A stretch of DNA of 64,000 nucleotides from Puccinia triticina (GCF_026914185.1 NC_070566.1:2790001-2854000), one strand, 5' to 3'; positions 1 through 11,410 are shown, numbered from the stretch's first letter. The notes: a model not told the origin generated them from the letters alone. A program made the numbers and translations.

Positions 1-79
1 ATCCTCTGCTCCATTTCAGCCACGTCAACACAAGACAAAGAGCCTAAGCGATACAAACAAACTCTACCAAACTCAAGGT

Positions 80-319
80 ATGAAGATTTTTGTATTGTCC
101 CAGCTAGGTCAAGCAGTGCTGACAGGATCTCTTCTCCTTTACAGCACGCTTGCTACCAATGCCAACCCAAACCGTAAAGGTTCCAGCCTCAGCGATAGGA
201 TAACCAAACCCACCTCAGGTGGTAAGTACCTCACTGCAGAGCCTAGCAGACCAAAGCTGAAGACTTACCGTGAGCTGAATGATGAAACAGAATCCATCTG
301 CTCTGGAAGTCTCGCAAGT
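80..319 (+). pseudogene. 5' part of a small secreted-protein gene cut by a solo LTR
   Basis: The reading frame opens at 80 with a signal-peptide-like start (MKIFVLSQLGQAVLTGSLLL) followed by a polar stretch. At 319 the frame runs into a TGTCAGCC LTR end. The next residues up to the stop at 338-340 (CQPVCN) are LTR sequence, not native. Taking up the frame again after the LTR at 1728 gives only five codons before TGA (1743-1745), so the original protein may have been about 85 residues, unless introns are involved; a GTAAGT donor-like site lies at about 221. I do not recognise the family. A secreted role is inferred from the hydrophobic N-terminus only. Confidence 0.4.
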
Positions 320-1722
320 TGTCAGCCTGTATGTAACTAACCGTGTCTGAGAGGGTTGTTACTAGCAAGATGATAGTATAATATGCCAAGGATGGACCAA
401 TGGGTTCGTGGTAAGACCTGTAAAAGGTTTCACTCTATCAGTAATCTTGACTCAAGGGTGAAAGCGCTGCGCTTCAAAAAGCGCAGCGCAGTGTGAAGCG
501 CAGCGGTTTTGGTGGCCGCTGCGCTGCACTGAAAGTAGCGGCCCCGCCCGCTGCGCTACCGCTTTTTGGGTCTGGCAAGAAGCAGGGACCCGCTACTTTC
601 AGCAGTAGCGCAGCAAAACCATCGCTGCGCTACCGCTTTTTGAGCTGCTCCCCCGCTGCCAGCCAAAAAAGCGCAGCGCAGCTGTTTTGGTGGCCGCTGC
701 GCGGCGCTGAAAGGAGTGGCCACGCCCGCTGCGCTACCGCTTTTTGGGTCGGGAAAAAAGCGGGACCCCGCTATTTTCAGCGGTAGCGCAGCGGGACTGG
801 TGCTGCGCTACCACTTTTTGGCCTGACCGCGCAGCGGTTCCCCGCTGCGCTGCGCTAAAAGACCGCTTTTTTGTAGCGCAGCGCAGCGTTTCAGCCTTGC
901 TTGACTGAGAGGCTTGCTCAATTAAGGCGCATCCAGATCAACACAGGGTGTTAATAGGCATCCAAGGAATAACTCAACTTGGGTTCGTGGTTTTACCTAC
1001 AGAAAGGTAAGGGTAATCAAGAGTTGAGAGTATTCCTGAATTGAATGATGGTTAGAATGAAAGCACTGTTTAACTATAGTATGGGTTAAACTTGGCTGTA
1101 ATAATATTCTGGGGGATAAACAGTCCTGGGGGGTGTGTTTATATAGAGGGGAAAAGAGCAGGAGGGAACATGAGGCACTTGGAGGCGCTTCAGGACCAGG
1201 GGAGAACTGGAAGCGCTCAAAGGAAGCAGATCCTCATGAGGATCAACATTGGAAATGATCAGGGCAGTTCAATGATCATTACTGATCCTAGATCAGTAGC
1301 TGTGCACACTAGCTGATCATAACCAATCAGTGATTCCATTCAGTGCTCTTTGAATTGAATTACATCATGTATTGTTTATGTATTTATAGCATAACCAATA
1401 TATTATGTAAATGGGGACTGAGGCGTAACAGGGATAAATGAGTGATACTTGTCTTGGGTATTTCACGTGTACAGTAATATTACAATGTATTGTAATCTTA
1501 CTGTTGCACGCCACTTAACTCTCATAACAACAGTACATTATGGTAACTTTATTTATCTATGGTTATCTGTAATGTAATGTATAACAGGAGTACATTCTTA
1601 AGCTTGTATCTAATGATATAAATATGTAATAAAGGTGTAAAAGGAATGTACTATATGTAATGTGAACAATTGCAGGTACTTGGTACGTGTAAGGTACTGT
1701 GACATGTACTCTGTGGCTGACA
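320..1722. mobile_element. Solo LTR of an LTR retrotransposon (copy 1)
   Basis: It starts TGTCAGCC and ends GGCTGACA, a perfect 8-bp terminal inverted repeat with TG...CA ends. Flanks are CAAGT on the left and CTAGT on the right, a 5-bp target duplication with one mismatch. Without the nested 447-bp insertion and its 7-bp duplication the length is 949 bp, exactly the length of the copy at 32290-33238. No internal retrotransposon genes remain, so it is a solo LTR. A TATA-like string (GTTTATATAGAGGGG, about 1137) is conserved in both copies and may be the LTR promoter. The 74-codon ORF inside it is shared by both copies but is not convincing as a gene. Confidence 0.85.
453..899. mobile_element. 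MITE nested in solo LTR, built of GCGCAGC/GCTGCGC palindromes
   Basis: This 447-bp block interrupts the solo LTR, as comparison with the uninterrupted copy at 32.4 kb shows. It is flanked by CTTGACT at 446-452 and 900-906. The ends are inverted: CAAGGGTGAAAGCGCTGCGC on the left against the complement of GCGCAGCGTTTCAGCCTTG on the right. The inside repeats a module of the form GCTGCGCTACCGCTTTTTGG in both orientations (about 552, 623, 730, 803). It is GC-rich and strongly self-complementary, with no transposase. A hAT-like origin is possible (7 of 8 flanking bases duplicate), but I cannot assign the superfamily. Confidence 0.8.
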
Positions 1723-2227
1723 CTAGTCAAATTGGCCCGTGTTGAGCGCTCTGCCGTTAAGAGCTCAAACTGACTGCTCAAGCAGCTGACTTATCCAGAC
1801 GTCTTTGTCCTATTCACAAATACGTGATCTCAGCTGCACCGCAGTCAACTCAGTAATCAAATTCTTTTACTGTCATCTACACCAGAGCCGGCCAAGACCC
1901 GCTCTTAGGTACTTATTGTTTCCTCTCATTTATTTCTTTCTCAGTCTCTGGACATGCCAGATAGACCTCTCTAATCAAGAAATAAATCCTAGTTTTGTGA
2001 AATCTTTCAGCTAAAAAGAGGCGCACAATCCCCTCAAGCTGTCTGATACAGGCCTTGTGTTTGCCAGAGGCGGGGAACCGGCCAGCGGGACGGGCATGTA
2101 GAGCAGACGGGATGGACATGGCCGCACGGGTGGGTCAGAGTGAGCGAGATGAAACCGTCGGCAGAGACAGGGCTGTTGGACAAGGTGTGTTGGGTAAGAA
2201 GTATTGGCAAGAGGGAAGTAAGGGAAG

Positions 2228-2370
2228 ATTTGTTGGTGGGAGGCAGTAGGCAGTTTGGCAGTTCAGTAGAAGGGGCTGGGTTTCAGTGGGTTCAGTGAAT
2301 CAGTGGCAGTGGGCAGTTCAGTTGGGCAGTGGGCAGTGCGGTGGGTAGCGGAGGCAGTAGGTTCAGTGGC
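2228..2370. repeat. Low-complexity GGCAGT/TTCAGT repeat
   Basis: Degenerate direct repetition of the hexamers GGCAGT and TTCAGT over about 140 bp. The interval 1723-2999 otherwise shows nothing I can support as a gene; several short ORFs overlap on both strands without motifs. Confidence 0.5.
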
Positions 2371-2999
2371 GGCACCGTTCTGTCCATGTGAGGTTTCTGT
2401 GATTTGGAAAAAAAAAATTCTGGTTGCTGAGTCAAAGAATTGGCGGGTTGGGTGGAACTAGAAAAAAAAAAGTGTAAGGACTCCAGTTGGGAGTCCTTCA
2501 CTGTCCGTTGAGTGGGGCGCAGAGGGGGGGGGGCTTGAGACAAGATCTAGTTCATGGGGCTGTATATTGCAGATGGGGGACAATCTAGCCGGGAGAGATG
2601 GAGGAAGGCAGATCTCTCAGTATGTACTACTACAACTAGGGATTTTTTATGAGAAAGAAGGAAAAGGAAGAAGCTGGGAAAGGGAGAGATGGAGGAAGGC
2701 GGATCTCTGCCGGCTAGGACGTGGAAGAAAGTGCGGAATACATATCTATCTGTGACATGTCTACATCTTAGTTGGTGAAACCCTGCAGAAGGCAGAGGCT
2801 TCACATGCCACTTTATGTTTATAAAGCTGGTTGATTTGAACCCAGGTGACTTCTTGTATCTGGGTACTAACTGTCCATGGAGAGCAGAGGACTACTGTGG
2901 TGATTTATATTGATGAGCGTGATAGAATGTCCACTTGGCAACAGTGCAGGCAGGAATGCACAAGCGGCTGAGCTCTGAGTGCATTTGGTGACATAAGCA

Positions 3000-3452
3000 A
3001 TGAGGATGATGTCAGAAAAAGCTTACAGAAAGTCACATGCACAGAAAGCACAGATTGTGGACTGGAGTTTGGATTGGGTGGCAGACCGGAGCGGAAGGCA
3101 AGAGTTGGACTGTGGTGGACCTAATGGGGGGACTGATAGCAGAAGCGTGTCAGCAGGTGAGCCAGGGCAGCTGAAGCAGGTTCCACCACCAGGTGGAGCT
3201 GGGGCAGAGGCACTGGTGAGAGACTGGCTGTTGGGGGCTAGACAGAGAGTGTCAGAGAGGAACAGAGACTGGGAACGTGATGTGCAGGAGTTGGGCATAG
3301 ATGGCGGACTAGTGCGGGAAAGCGTCAAATTGCAGGATTGGGTGGGGACAGAGATGGAATTTTTAAAGCTCAAAAGTGTTCCTGAGAACCTTTTGGTGAG
3401 TGCAGAAAGGGATGAACAAGGGGAACTCTGCCTTTGGTTTGCTAGACACTAA
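3000..3452 (+). CDS. Hypothetical protein, 150 aa, doubtful
   Basis: An ATG-to-stop frame of 150 codons, longer than its surroundings offer by chance but with no family motif I recognise. The N-terminus is basic, the middle is rich in Gly, Pro and Ala (residues about 40-75), and the C-terminal half is charged and could be helical (residues about 75-145, many Glu, Arg, Val and Leu). There is no signal peptide or membrane segment. An ORF of 116 codons on the other strand overlaps it. It lies next to LTR-like debris, so it may be a fragment of an unrecognised gag-like protein. Nothing confirms it is expressed. Confidence 0.25.
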   Translation: MRMMSEKAYRKSHAQKAQIVDWSLDWVADRSGRQELDCGGPNGGTDSRSVSAGEPGQLKQVPPPGGAGAEALVRDWLLGARQRVSERNRDWERDVQELGIDGGLVRESVKLQDWVGTEMEFLKLKSVPENLLVSAERDEQGELCLWFARH

Positions 3453-3479
3453 AACAAGCCCCCCAATCTTGGATTGGAA

Positions 3480-5400
3480 GGTTTAATGTTGTGATAGTGG
3501 AGGTGTATTGAAAGATAGCCTATGTTGAGCAGGTTATAGGTGATGTAACTGGTGCTGAGTGAGTTGTAATTTGATATGGTCCTTGTTTCGCCGCAAGGGG
3601 GTTGTGGAACACCCTGAGAGAGGGGTTACCAGCAAGTGAGTGATGTAATAGAGCTGTGATGTGTATGTAATAAGGGTAAACCCACAATCAAGTGGGGCTA
3701 ATACTGTAGATTGAGCAAGTGTTGTACTGTTATGGGGTAAGATGAGTGCAAGTGGGTTGTTAAGAGGAATTACAACTGGGGGGGGGGGGGGGGGAGGAGG
3801 AGAGCCTCCTTAAATAGAAAAGAGTGAGACATCTTAGCTCCAGGGGAACAGGATCATGAGGGATTTTAGCTGGTGGTTAACAGGTCACATGAGGTAATGA
3901 TGTCATATGAGGGAATTTAGCTAGCCTGGACTGTCTAATGATGTCATGGTCACATGCTGCCATCCTGTCATGATGCCATCTGCAAGCTGCATGAGGGGTT
4001 TTTGCTAGCTTGACACCTGCATGATGTCATCTGTCAACTGTTAGACTGCAGCCCCTATGAAATTAGTCTGCATGTACCTGCATAAGACTGTATTAGACTG
4101 CATTTAGTGTGCATGAAACTGCATGGCATGTGCATAGCACAATGTAATGAGTGCAGCTGATGATTTAATGTATATGTAAAAGGGTAAACAGGTTTTCAGA
4201 TTGGTCCATGTAACGAATTACATGGTCCTGGGTAAGTGTGGTTCATGTAATGGTGTGGTAGACGGAAAAGTGAAAAACCAATTATTTTTTTTTCCCGTAC
4301 ATATATTTACTCATCCTAGCCCTCAAGATACCACCAAATGGACCTCATAAATGGATTCTACGGCCAATTTTACCCCTAGTCACCACGGGAAGCATCACTG
4401 GAACCCCGCTGAATTGGAAGTTACACCCTCTTGGACCCTCATGGACACGGCCAGCCCCAGTCATCAACCTGCCACAACCCTCAAGTCCCCTTTCCTAGGT
4501 ATAAACATACTCAGCCCCAGCCAAACACATACTCTTTTCTATCCCTCTTATCTCCACTGCATATGCAGGGGACCAACCCCATTTCTTCTGTATTTGACAT
4601 GTCCCCGCCTCATTTATGCACCCCTTGCAGCTGCATGCAGTCTTCTGACCCCATTTCTGCACTCCTTGCATTAGTCTGACACCACTCATGCACCCCTTGC
4701 ATGAAGTACCCCTGTATTTGATATTTCCCCGCTTTGTTTATGCGCTCCTTGCATTAGTATGACATCATCTTTCTTTTCTCACCCCACTTTTTGCCTGTAT
4801 TTAGTATCTTCTGACACCACTTGTCCGCAGCCCACCAGCTAAAATCCCTCATCCAGGGTCCCCCTTGTAGCTAAAATCCCTCACATTTGTCTATATAAGG
4901 AGCTCTCTTCCCCCCAGTTGTTTTTCCTCAGTTCAGTACCCACCAGTTATACAGACATCACCCATCAGCCATTATCTTTTATACTTTATATCATATAAAA
5001 TACCATATCATCCCTCTCATCTGCAATACCCACTGAACTCACTCTCATATTCTCAACTCTCATCTCTCTTGGTTGACATATCACATACCTGTCACAATTT
5101 ACCCGGTTCCTGGTTCAACTTCTGACTGAGACATATACCCTTCTCAGTCCAGACACTCCTCTCAACTTCTTATATCACCCTCTCGAGGACCTGTGTTCAA
5201 CCCCCACCCAAAACATCAAGTCAACTTTCACCCTTTCCACTACTCATAAAATCTCTCATCTTTCACATACCTGTCATTGAACAACTTCATCTGGAACTAG
5301 ACCAGACCTACCACTTGATTAAAACTTGCCAAGCTTAGCTTGGTGAGTCTTGTTATCTGATAGTATAGAAGGGCAGAGTTTGCACCTCCATCATCCCCTT
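3480..5400. repeat. Diverged LTR-like arms in inverted orientation
   Basis: The block at about 3767-3880 (ACAACTGGGGGG, a run of about 18 G, then CTCCTTAAATAG and GAGGGATTTTAGCTGGTGG) matches the reverse complement of about 4838-4925 (CCACCAGCTAAAATCCCTCA, CTATATAAGGAGCTCT, CCCCCCAGTTGT). Similarity fades outward. The right arm carries a TATA-like CTATATAAGGAG followed by a C-rich stretch, as an LTR promoter might. I read the pair as two old copies of the same LTR-like repeat, head to head. The rest of the interval (CATGATGTCAT-rich 3880-4150, pyrimidine-rich 4930-5330) has no supported gene. Confidence 0.5.
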
Positions 5401-5467
5401 CTCCATTCAGCAAAAGGGTTTCACAACCGCTTTTGAGTCTTACAACGGATTACATGACCTGATTAGT

Positions 5468-5582
5468 GAAAAATTAGGAGCAACTAGAAGTGTATTTCCT
5501 TTGTCTAAGTTTACTTGTATGTACAATGATGAGACAAGTAAAAAGGAATCTAAGGGAAGAAGTTTACCTAGAAGCAGCACAA
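5468..5582. repeat. 115-bp dispersed repeat, copy 1
   Basis: From GAAAAATTAGGAGCAACTAG to GAAGCAGCACAA this block is nearly identical to 41696-41810, the same length and orientation. Left and right contexts differ, so it is probably part of a larger dispersed element that I cannot name. Confidence 0.75.
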
Positions 5583-6119
5583 GAGTGGGCACTTGTCTTT
5601 GGCAGAGTTCTTCCTGGTTGCTGTCTGTGAGCTAGAGCAACGGTGGTGGTTTGTCTGGGAGCAATGCAAGAGTGCCAAGTACATGCTCCAATATTAGCGT
5701 TTGTTTCCCCTGCTACGTTTGTGGGTTGATCTATTGATTTCACCAGAGCAGGGGCCAGCTACCTGATGAGCTTGGTCTTAGCCTGTCTGTATGGATGAGA
5801 TTTGTGGTTTTCTGCTTGTCAAACATTGTTTGCTACAAGTCAGTCTGAAGTTTTGGTTCTGCTGTTCCTCAAGGGAAGGTCTACTCACCAAGTTCAGTGG
5901 TTGCTGCAATCCTGTATAGCAGTGATTGTTGGTTCTGGTTACCAATGCGGTCTGCAAGGGATCTACAAGCGTAAAGTTGGTTAGCTGTTGCTCCAACTTT
6001 AACTCTCCTTGGTATACATACTTAGACACTGAGCTTAACTCTAATCTTCCCATTTTGGTTCCCAATGCTTTTGCCGTATCTACAAGTGATTGAGCAGAGC
6101 TCGTCAGCTAGAGAATGGG

Positions 6120-6689
6120 TTAGGTTCTGGACTGAAGAGGGGGCTTACCTCTTTGTGCAGCTGGGTCTGGGTTTGCTTCTAGCCGCGCCAGCTTCCTCAC
6201 GGGTTGCTGGGGGTCTGGGTCTAGGCTTTTCTGTAGCCGCACATGCTTTCTTAAAGGTTTCTGCGGGCCTAGGTCTGTATTCTCACAGCCTGCCATGCTT
6301 CTAGTCGTGAGATTAGAAGCAGAGGTTGAGATTTTGGTGACACCAATTTGGTTGAGGGAGTGGCGGATGACCAAGCAGCCAAGAGCTTTTGTGAGAAAGT
6401 CAGCTGCGTTGGCACTTGTCTTGAAATAGCACAGGTTGATCAGATGAAGGTGTATGAGCTCTCTGACAAAGTGTAGTTGGATGTCCATATGTTTTGTCCG
6501 GAAACTGTTCTGGGAGGTTTCACTATTTGCTAGATCAATTGTGCCTTTGTTGTCCACGCAAACTTGGATTTCTTCAACCTTCTCCTTGATGCCAATTTCC
6601 TTGATTAAGCTTGCAAACCATGCAAGGTCTCTTCCCAAGTCCGGCAATGCCTTGTTTTTGGCTTCTGCTGTTGAAAGAGAGACGGTTGG
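6120..6689 (-). pseudogene. Ty1/copia RNase H, C-terminal half (3' end of split element)
   Basis: Reading on the minus strand from 6689 gives the copia RNase H block VSLSTAEAKNKALPDL, then a stretch containing VCVDNKGTIDLAN and a KHMDIQLHFVREL block ending in DFLTKALG, the classic order at the end of a copia polyprotein. The frame stops at 6120 after a Pro/Arg/Lys-rich tail. Its N-terminal half lies at about 19115-19200 on the same strand. The two join in frame exactly across the GTTGG duplication at 6685-6689 and 19115-19119, so this is one element split by a later insertion. The copia LTR was not resolved; 5583-6119 should hold the 3' untranslated part. Confidence 0.85.
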
Positions 6690-6802
6690 TGTTGATATCT
6701 GAGTGATATCCCTCTAGAGGAACATATCCCGTGACACCCAGTTTGTTTTATAATGACATCATCAGCTCGATTGATCTCAATGTTGTCATCACTTGCGCTC
6801 AA
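6690..6802. mobile_element. Left part of an LTR inserted in the copia RNase H
   Basis: Starts TGTTGATATCTGAGTGATAT right after the duplicated GTTGG (6685-6689). The right part is 18557-19114, ending ATTCACA before the second GTTGG (19115-19119). TG...CA ends and a perfect 5-bp duplication identify it as an LTR insertion of about 671 bp, later split by the Ty3/gypsy element. No internal domain of its own is present, so it is probably a solo LTR. Confidence 0.7.
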
Positions 6803-7770
6803 TGTGGTGCTCCATTCCAAACCATAAGTAGTATTTTATTGCTTTCCTTTACACATATTCATCATTACATTGCCCATTTCCCCATAACCCTTCAGAAATA
6901 CCTCATTATTATTGCATATTCAGATTCTACGCCAAATTTTACCTATAGTCACTCATACATAGTACCCCCTTATCTTCAATGGTTCAGTAGTTATAGAGGA
7001 TATAAGACTTACAGAAACCTTACAGTCTTCATTAGTTACAACACTCATTCCATTAGTAGCTTAGTTGAATCATTACAGTACATTCCTTTTACATAATTAT
7101 TCTCACATACTAAACCCTTTACATACATTTCTCATTATGTACTATACCTATTGTACACATTACATCATTGGATCTGTGCTTACCTCTTTCAGTAGTGCTC
7201 ATCATTACAAGTTGTTACTATGTTCTCATCACTCTTCCCCATTAGTACATTCTTTTATTCCCATAACTAGCATTCCCCTTTTAGCATTGCTCATCATTAC
7301 ATACTGTTACTATGTTCACATCACTCTTCCCCATTTGTACATTCCTTTATTCCCATAGCCAGAGAACTCCTCATTGTCTGTGCTCATCCTTCCTTCATAT
7401 AAGAACTGTCCTTCCCCCCTCACTTGTACCTTATGCAGAATTTATAGATAATTTTAGATACAGAAATTATAAGTGCCCATTCTCATCAACCCATTGCCAT
7501 TGAACCATTGCCCATTGCTTTTCCCCCTCTTTCAACCATTGCTCCAACTCTCTTACCCTCAGTAGTCAGTAGTTAAGCTCATAGTACTAGCTCCTAAGAT
7601 CAAGCAGAAATCAGCCACACCTTTTTCTTCTTTTTCTTAGTGTTACTCTCATCCCCTCAGCATTAGTCAGGAAGGCAGCCTCATCAGCACCCTTGCATAG
7701 CTTACATTAGTACTAGTGTTGCTATCCATCTCCCTTCCAAGCTCTATTCTCCCCTTTGAGTAGTTCCACA
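6803..7770 (+). repeat. 5' LTR of the Ty3/gypsy element
   Basis: 968 bp, TGTGGTGCTCC...GTAGTTCCACA. It matches 17589-18556 over its whole length with about four substitutions that I could find by eye. ORFs inside it (for example 6731-7358) are repeated in the 3' copy and are not genes. Confidence 0.95.
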
Positions 7771-7772
7771 AG

Positions 7773-7790
7773 TGGTGTCCCAACAGTGGC
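7773..7790 (+). promoter_or_regulatory. Primer-binding site of the Ty3/gypsy element
   Basis: TGGTGTCCCAACAGTGGC begins two bases after the 5' LTR, where a tRNA 3' CCA end would pair with TGG. The tRNA was not identified. Confidence 0.6.
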
Positions 7791-7996
7791 CTTTCTATAC
7801 TTCAGATATCTTCAGCTCTAGTAACACTCTTACCATCAGCTACATACTACTTTTACCTACACATCCTCATACTCCTTTCTTTATAAATCAACCTCCTGCT
7901 TTTAGAATCAACTTCAACCAACAATAACACTATCAGCATCTCCATTATCAACCTTCAACACTCTTCAGGTTTAGATTCAACTTACCTGCTTCAATC

Positions 7997-10900
7997 ATGT
8001 CTGCCCAAGGATCTCCCAACACCAATGTTGCTCCCAGTCTTTACCCTCCAGTGGATCCTTCCAGTAATGCTGCAGTTCAGGAGTCCACCACTTCCAATGC
8101 TGGTCAGACTCAGGTTCCTCCTACTGGTCCAGGTTACCAACCTTCTTCTACTGGTCCAGGTCTTCAGGCTCCTTCCAATGCTCCAGGTCCACAGGGTTCT
8201 TCTATTCCACAGGCCAACTCCAGTTCTTGCAGACCTCCTCCTAGACCTCAGAATTCCAGTGCTCCTAGATTTACTGGATACAGGGACAATAATCAGCCAT
8301 CAGAGGATTCAGAGGATCTAGGTATTCCACCCCGCTTCCCCAGATATCAGCGCCAAAGGGACCACTCAACACACTCCACCAGGTCCAACACTCACTTTTT
8401 AAATAGGGAACCAGCTATGCCTAGGTACCAGGATCCTGTCAGCAGAGGAGTAAAGATCAAACCCATGGACAAGGAGCTCTTCTTTGATGGAACCAACATG
8501 CCTGTGGAGAAATTCATTAGAAGGTATGAAAGTGCTGGAAGAGATGATGGTGCTAACTCTAGGGAACTGGCTGGACAAATCATTGCTTTTATCAAAGGGT
8601 TTGACCTTAAGGATGAAGTGGAAGACATGTCAGGCCATGAAAACTTGGATTGGGAAACCCTGAAGAAACAGCTACTCACCAGATTTGGAACCTCTCAGCC
8701 ATTGGTCAGATATACCAGGGAGGATCTCAGGAAACTAGTCTACAAATCAGCTCAGGATGGAGGAATCAGCACCTTGGAAACCTTCAACACATTCAGAAAC
8801 AAGTTTGAAACCATCACTCACTACTTGGTAAGAATGGGGTACAGTACCAGCCTGGAGGAATTCAGACACCTTCTTTTGGAAACTCTTCACAAGGATCTGG
8901 ATCAAAGGGTTACTAGGAGCTTGATGAAGGACAATCAAATGCTAGCCTCAAAGGATGGAGGTGATATCTTGCCAGACACTGAAACTCTTCTTACCTACAT
9001 TAACCAGGAAGTTTACTCAAGATCAGTGGTCAACAGAAGGACTGAATGGAGGGCAGAAGAGAAATTCACTTTGGACAACTCACCTAGGACCTCCAAACCC
9101 ACACCTGCTACTCAGGGAGCTGCCCCTACTGCTTCTACTTCTCTGGACAAACAAGTGGAACTCCTTACCAAACAACTTGCATCTCTCACTGCTGGCAAAG
9201 GACTACCTCCCCACATGGACAAACCTGCTAGGACCTGGCCATTCAAATGCTATTATTGTCATCAGGAAACCCATGGAACCAACAGCTGCTCTCAACTTGC
9301 CCAGGACATGTCTAGTGGTGCTGTTATCAAGGATGGAAGAGATTACAGACTTCCAGACAAATCAGTTATTCCCTGGATTCCAAGCAGACCAATCAGAACC
9401 CCAGTGGAAGAGTACTCTAAAACTAAGCTCACATCTTCTTTTGGCCAACTAGAGGAGGACCCAGTCTATTATCAAACCCATAGTTATGAAGCAGACCTTG
9501 GAAAGAGGACCAGAAACAACTCTAAGGATCAGGATAAAGAGGAATCAGCCAAGTCAGACAAAAGGATCAGGAAGGAAAAACAGGACCTAATGGACATGGA
9601 TACAGAGGACTTACTTCACATGACACAGCCCCCCACTCCTAGTGCTTCCAAATAGAGATGGCCAAACGGGTCCGGGTACCCGCAACGGGTGCGGGTACTT
9701 GCTGTGAATTTCTCCAATTTTGGACACCCGGACCTGGACACGGCACCCGCCGACGGGTACCGGCGGTACTTGAGGCGGGTACCGCGGGTACCGCACTGGT
9801 GACCGATTGAGTGGGGTATGTACACACCCCTGTTGATGACCGCACATTGAGCGGGGTGCACATCCCACTTGATGACCGGCCATCGAGTGGGATGCGCACT
9901 CAACCCAATGACTGGCCATTGAGTGGGGGTGTAGGCCGGTCATCGAGCAGAGTACACACCCCGCTCCGTGGCCGGCCATCGTGATCACCCCACTCGATGT
10001 CCGGTCATCGCGTGGGATGTGGAGGTGTGTACTCCGCTCAACGATGGCCGGTCATTGAGGGTGTGTACTCCACTCGATGACCGTTCATCGAGCGGGGTGT
10101 ATACTCGGTGACCGGTCAATGGTCATCAAGTGCGCATCCCACTCAATGGCTGGTCATGGAGTGCACCGGCCATCGAGTGAGATGTATATCCCGCTTGATG
10201 TCCGGTCATCAAGCAGGGTGTGTACTCCGCTTGATGTCCCATCAAGCGGGGCGTGTACTCCGCTTGATGTCCGGTCATCAAGCGGGGTGTGTACCCCACT
10301 CGATGGCCGGCCATCCACTGCTGACATTGGCGGGTACCTGTTTGGTACCCGGGTACCCGGTGATTGTCCGGCCCAAATTGCATACCCGGACCCGTACACG
10401 GCACCCGCGGACGGGTACTCAAAGGGCAGTGGCGGGTACCCGCCAGCGGGTGCGGGTACCGCCAAACGGGTACCCACTGGCAATCTCTACTTCCAAATCC
10501 TCTACTTCAAAAGGCTCCCCTCAGGTCAGATTCCAGGATAAGGACAAGGATTCAACCACTGCACCTAAGGACAAACCAGTTAAGAAAACCTATTTGGAAA
10601 AGACTTTGGCCAAGGAGTACCCAGGAATTGAAGAGGAAGTGGCTAGTAGGATGTTGACTGCAGGAAAGATGGAGTTGGCCTTTGGAGAAATCTTTGCTAT
10701 ATCACCAGGAGTTACTGACTGTATTAGGAAGAAGATAACCAACAGAAGGGTCCCATTGGATGGTGTCAAATCAGCAAACTTCACAGACATGGAGGATGGA
10801 GAAGAACCAGCACAGGAGCAACCCACTACTCACTACTCCTGCCCCCTTGGATACATCACCATCACTATTGGAGGAGAGAAACATCAAGCACTCTTGGATA

Positions 10901-11283
10901 CTGGCTCTATGTTCAACATTATTCCTGAAACTCTTGCACATAAACTTGGATTAGTACTCACTGCTAAATATATGAAGCTCAAAGGAATTGGAGGTCACCT
11001 TACTGATATACCTGGGATTGCTGAAGATGTGGAGGTAACCATTGGGAAAGTAGTCAGGACAGTTCATTTCTGGGTAGCCAAAGGACCAGTTCAGATGATT
11101 ATTGGAAAGCCTTTCTTGATGGATGTCTCAGCTAACATCAACTACAATGGAGCCAGAGGAGACGCACTTTCAATCATGGATTCAGCTGGTCAGACTTTTT
11201 TGGTTCCAATCATACTCCCCAGTAATCAGAAGTGGGAAACCAGCATACCTTCCAATTCTGGACTGTTAAATTTTTTAGATTGA
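7997..11283 (+). pseudogene. Ty3/gypsy gag-protease ORF split by a hAT-type MITE
   Basis: The frame starts at 7997. The first ~110 residues are Pro, Ser and Gln rich, followed by a helical capsid-like region with a retrotransposon gag block (DELFF- and WETLKKQLLTRF-like; residues about 155-330). A CX2CX4HX4C zinc knuckle (CYYCHQETHGTNSC) sits near residues 418-431. At 9652 the frame is cut by the MITE 9653-10489. After the second copy of the 8-bp duplication the same frame resumes at 10498 and runs to 11283, through an aspartic protease motif (ALLDTGS, about 10888). With the MITE in place the upstream piece ends at 9655, so Gag is made without protease from this copy unless the MITE is spliced or bypassed. 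Confidence 0.88.
9653..10489. mobile_element. hAT-type MITE filled with GATGACCGGTCATC palindromes
   Basis: 837 bp flanked by a perfect 8-bp duplication CTTCCAAA (9645-9652 and 10490-10497). Ends are TAGAGATGGCC and GGCAATCTCTA, an 11-bp terminal inverted repeat with one mismatch; subterminal GGGTACC repeats follow on both sides. The 8-bp duplication and a TAGAGATGGCCAAACGGG-type end fit the hAT superfamily. From about 9795 to 10320 the inside consists of short palindromes such as CTTGATGTCCGGTCATCAAG separated by GTGTGTACTCCG-like spacers. No transposase frame is present. A shortened relative lies at 25296-25458. Confidence 0.88.
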
Positions 11284-11410
11284 GACCAGGTTTTCAGTTC
11301 CCTTCCCTTACAACTGCAACCCTGGAAAACAACCAAAAGCAACAAACTGTAGACACTCATTCAGCAAAATATAAATCAACTCTAAAAAAATAAAACCAGT
11401 AAACCAACCA

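Noticed and set aside
493..786. 97-codon ORF
   Set aside because: Lies wholly in the GCTGCGC-repeat MITE; the Ala/Arg-rich product is a by-product of the repeat.
1092..1316. 74-codon ORF shared by both solo LTRs (also 32568-32831)
   Set aside because: Sharing is explained by the LTR copies; LTRs of this type are not expected to encode a protein.
9611..10541. ORFs of 78-154 codons on both strands
   Set aside because: They lie in the palindrome-filled MITE, where self-complementary repeats open frames on both strands.
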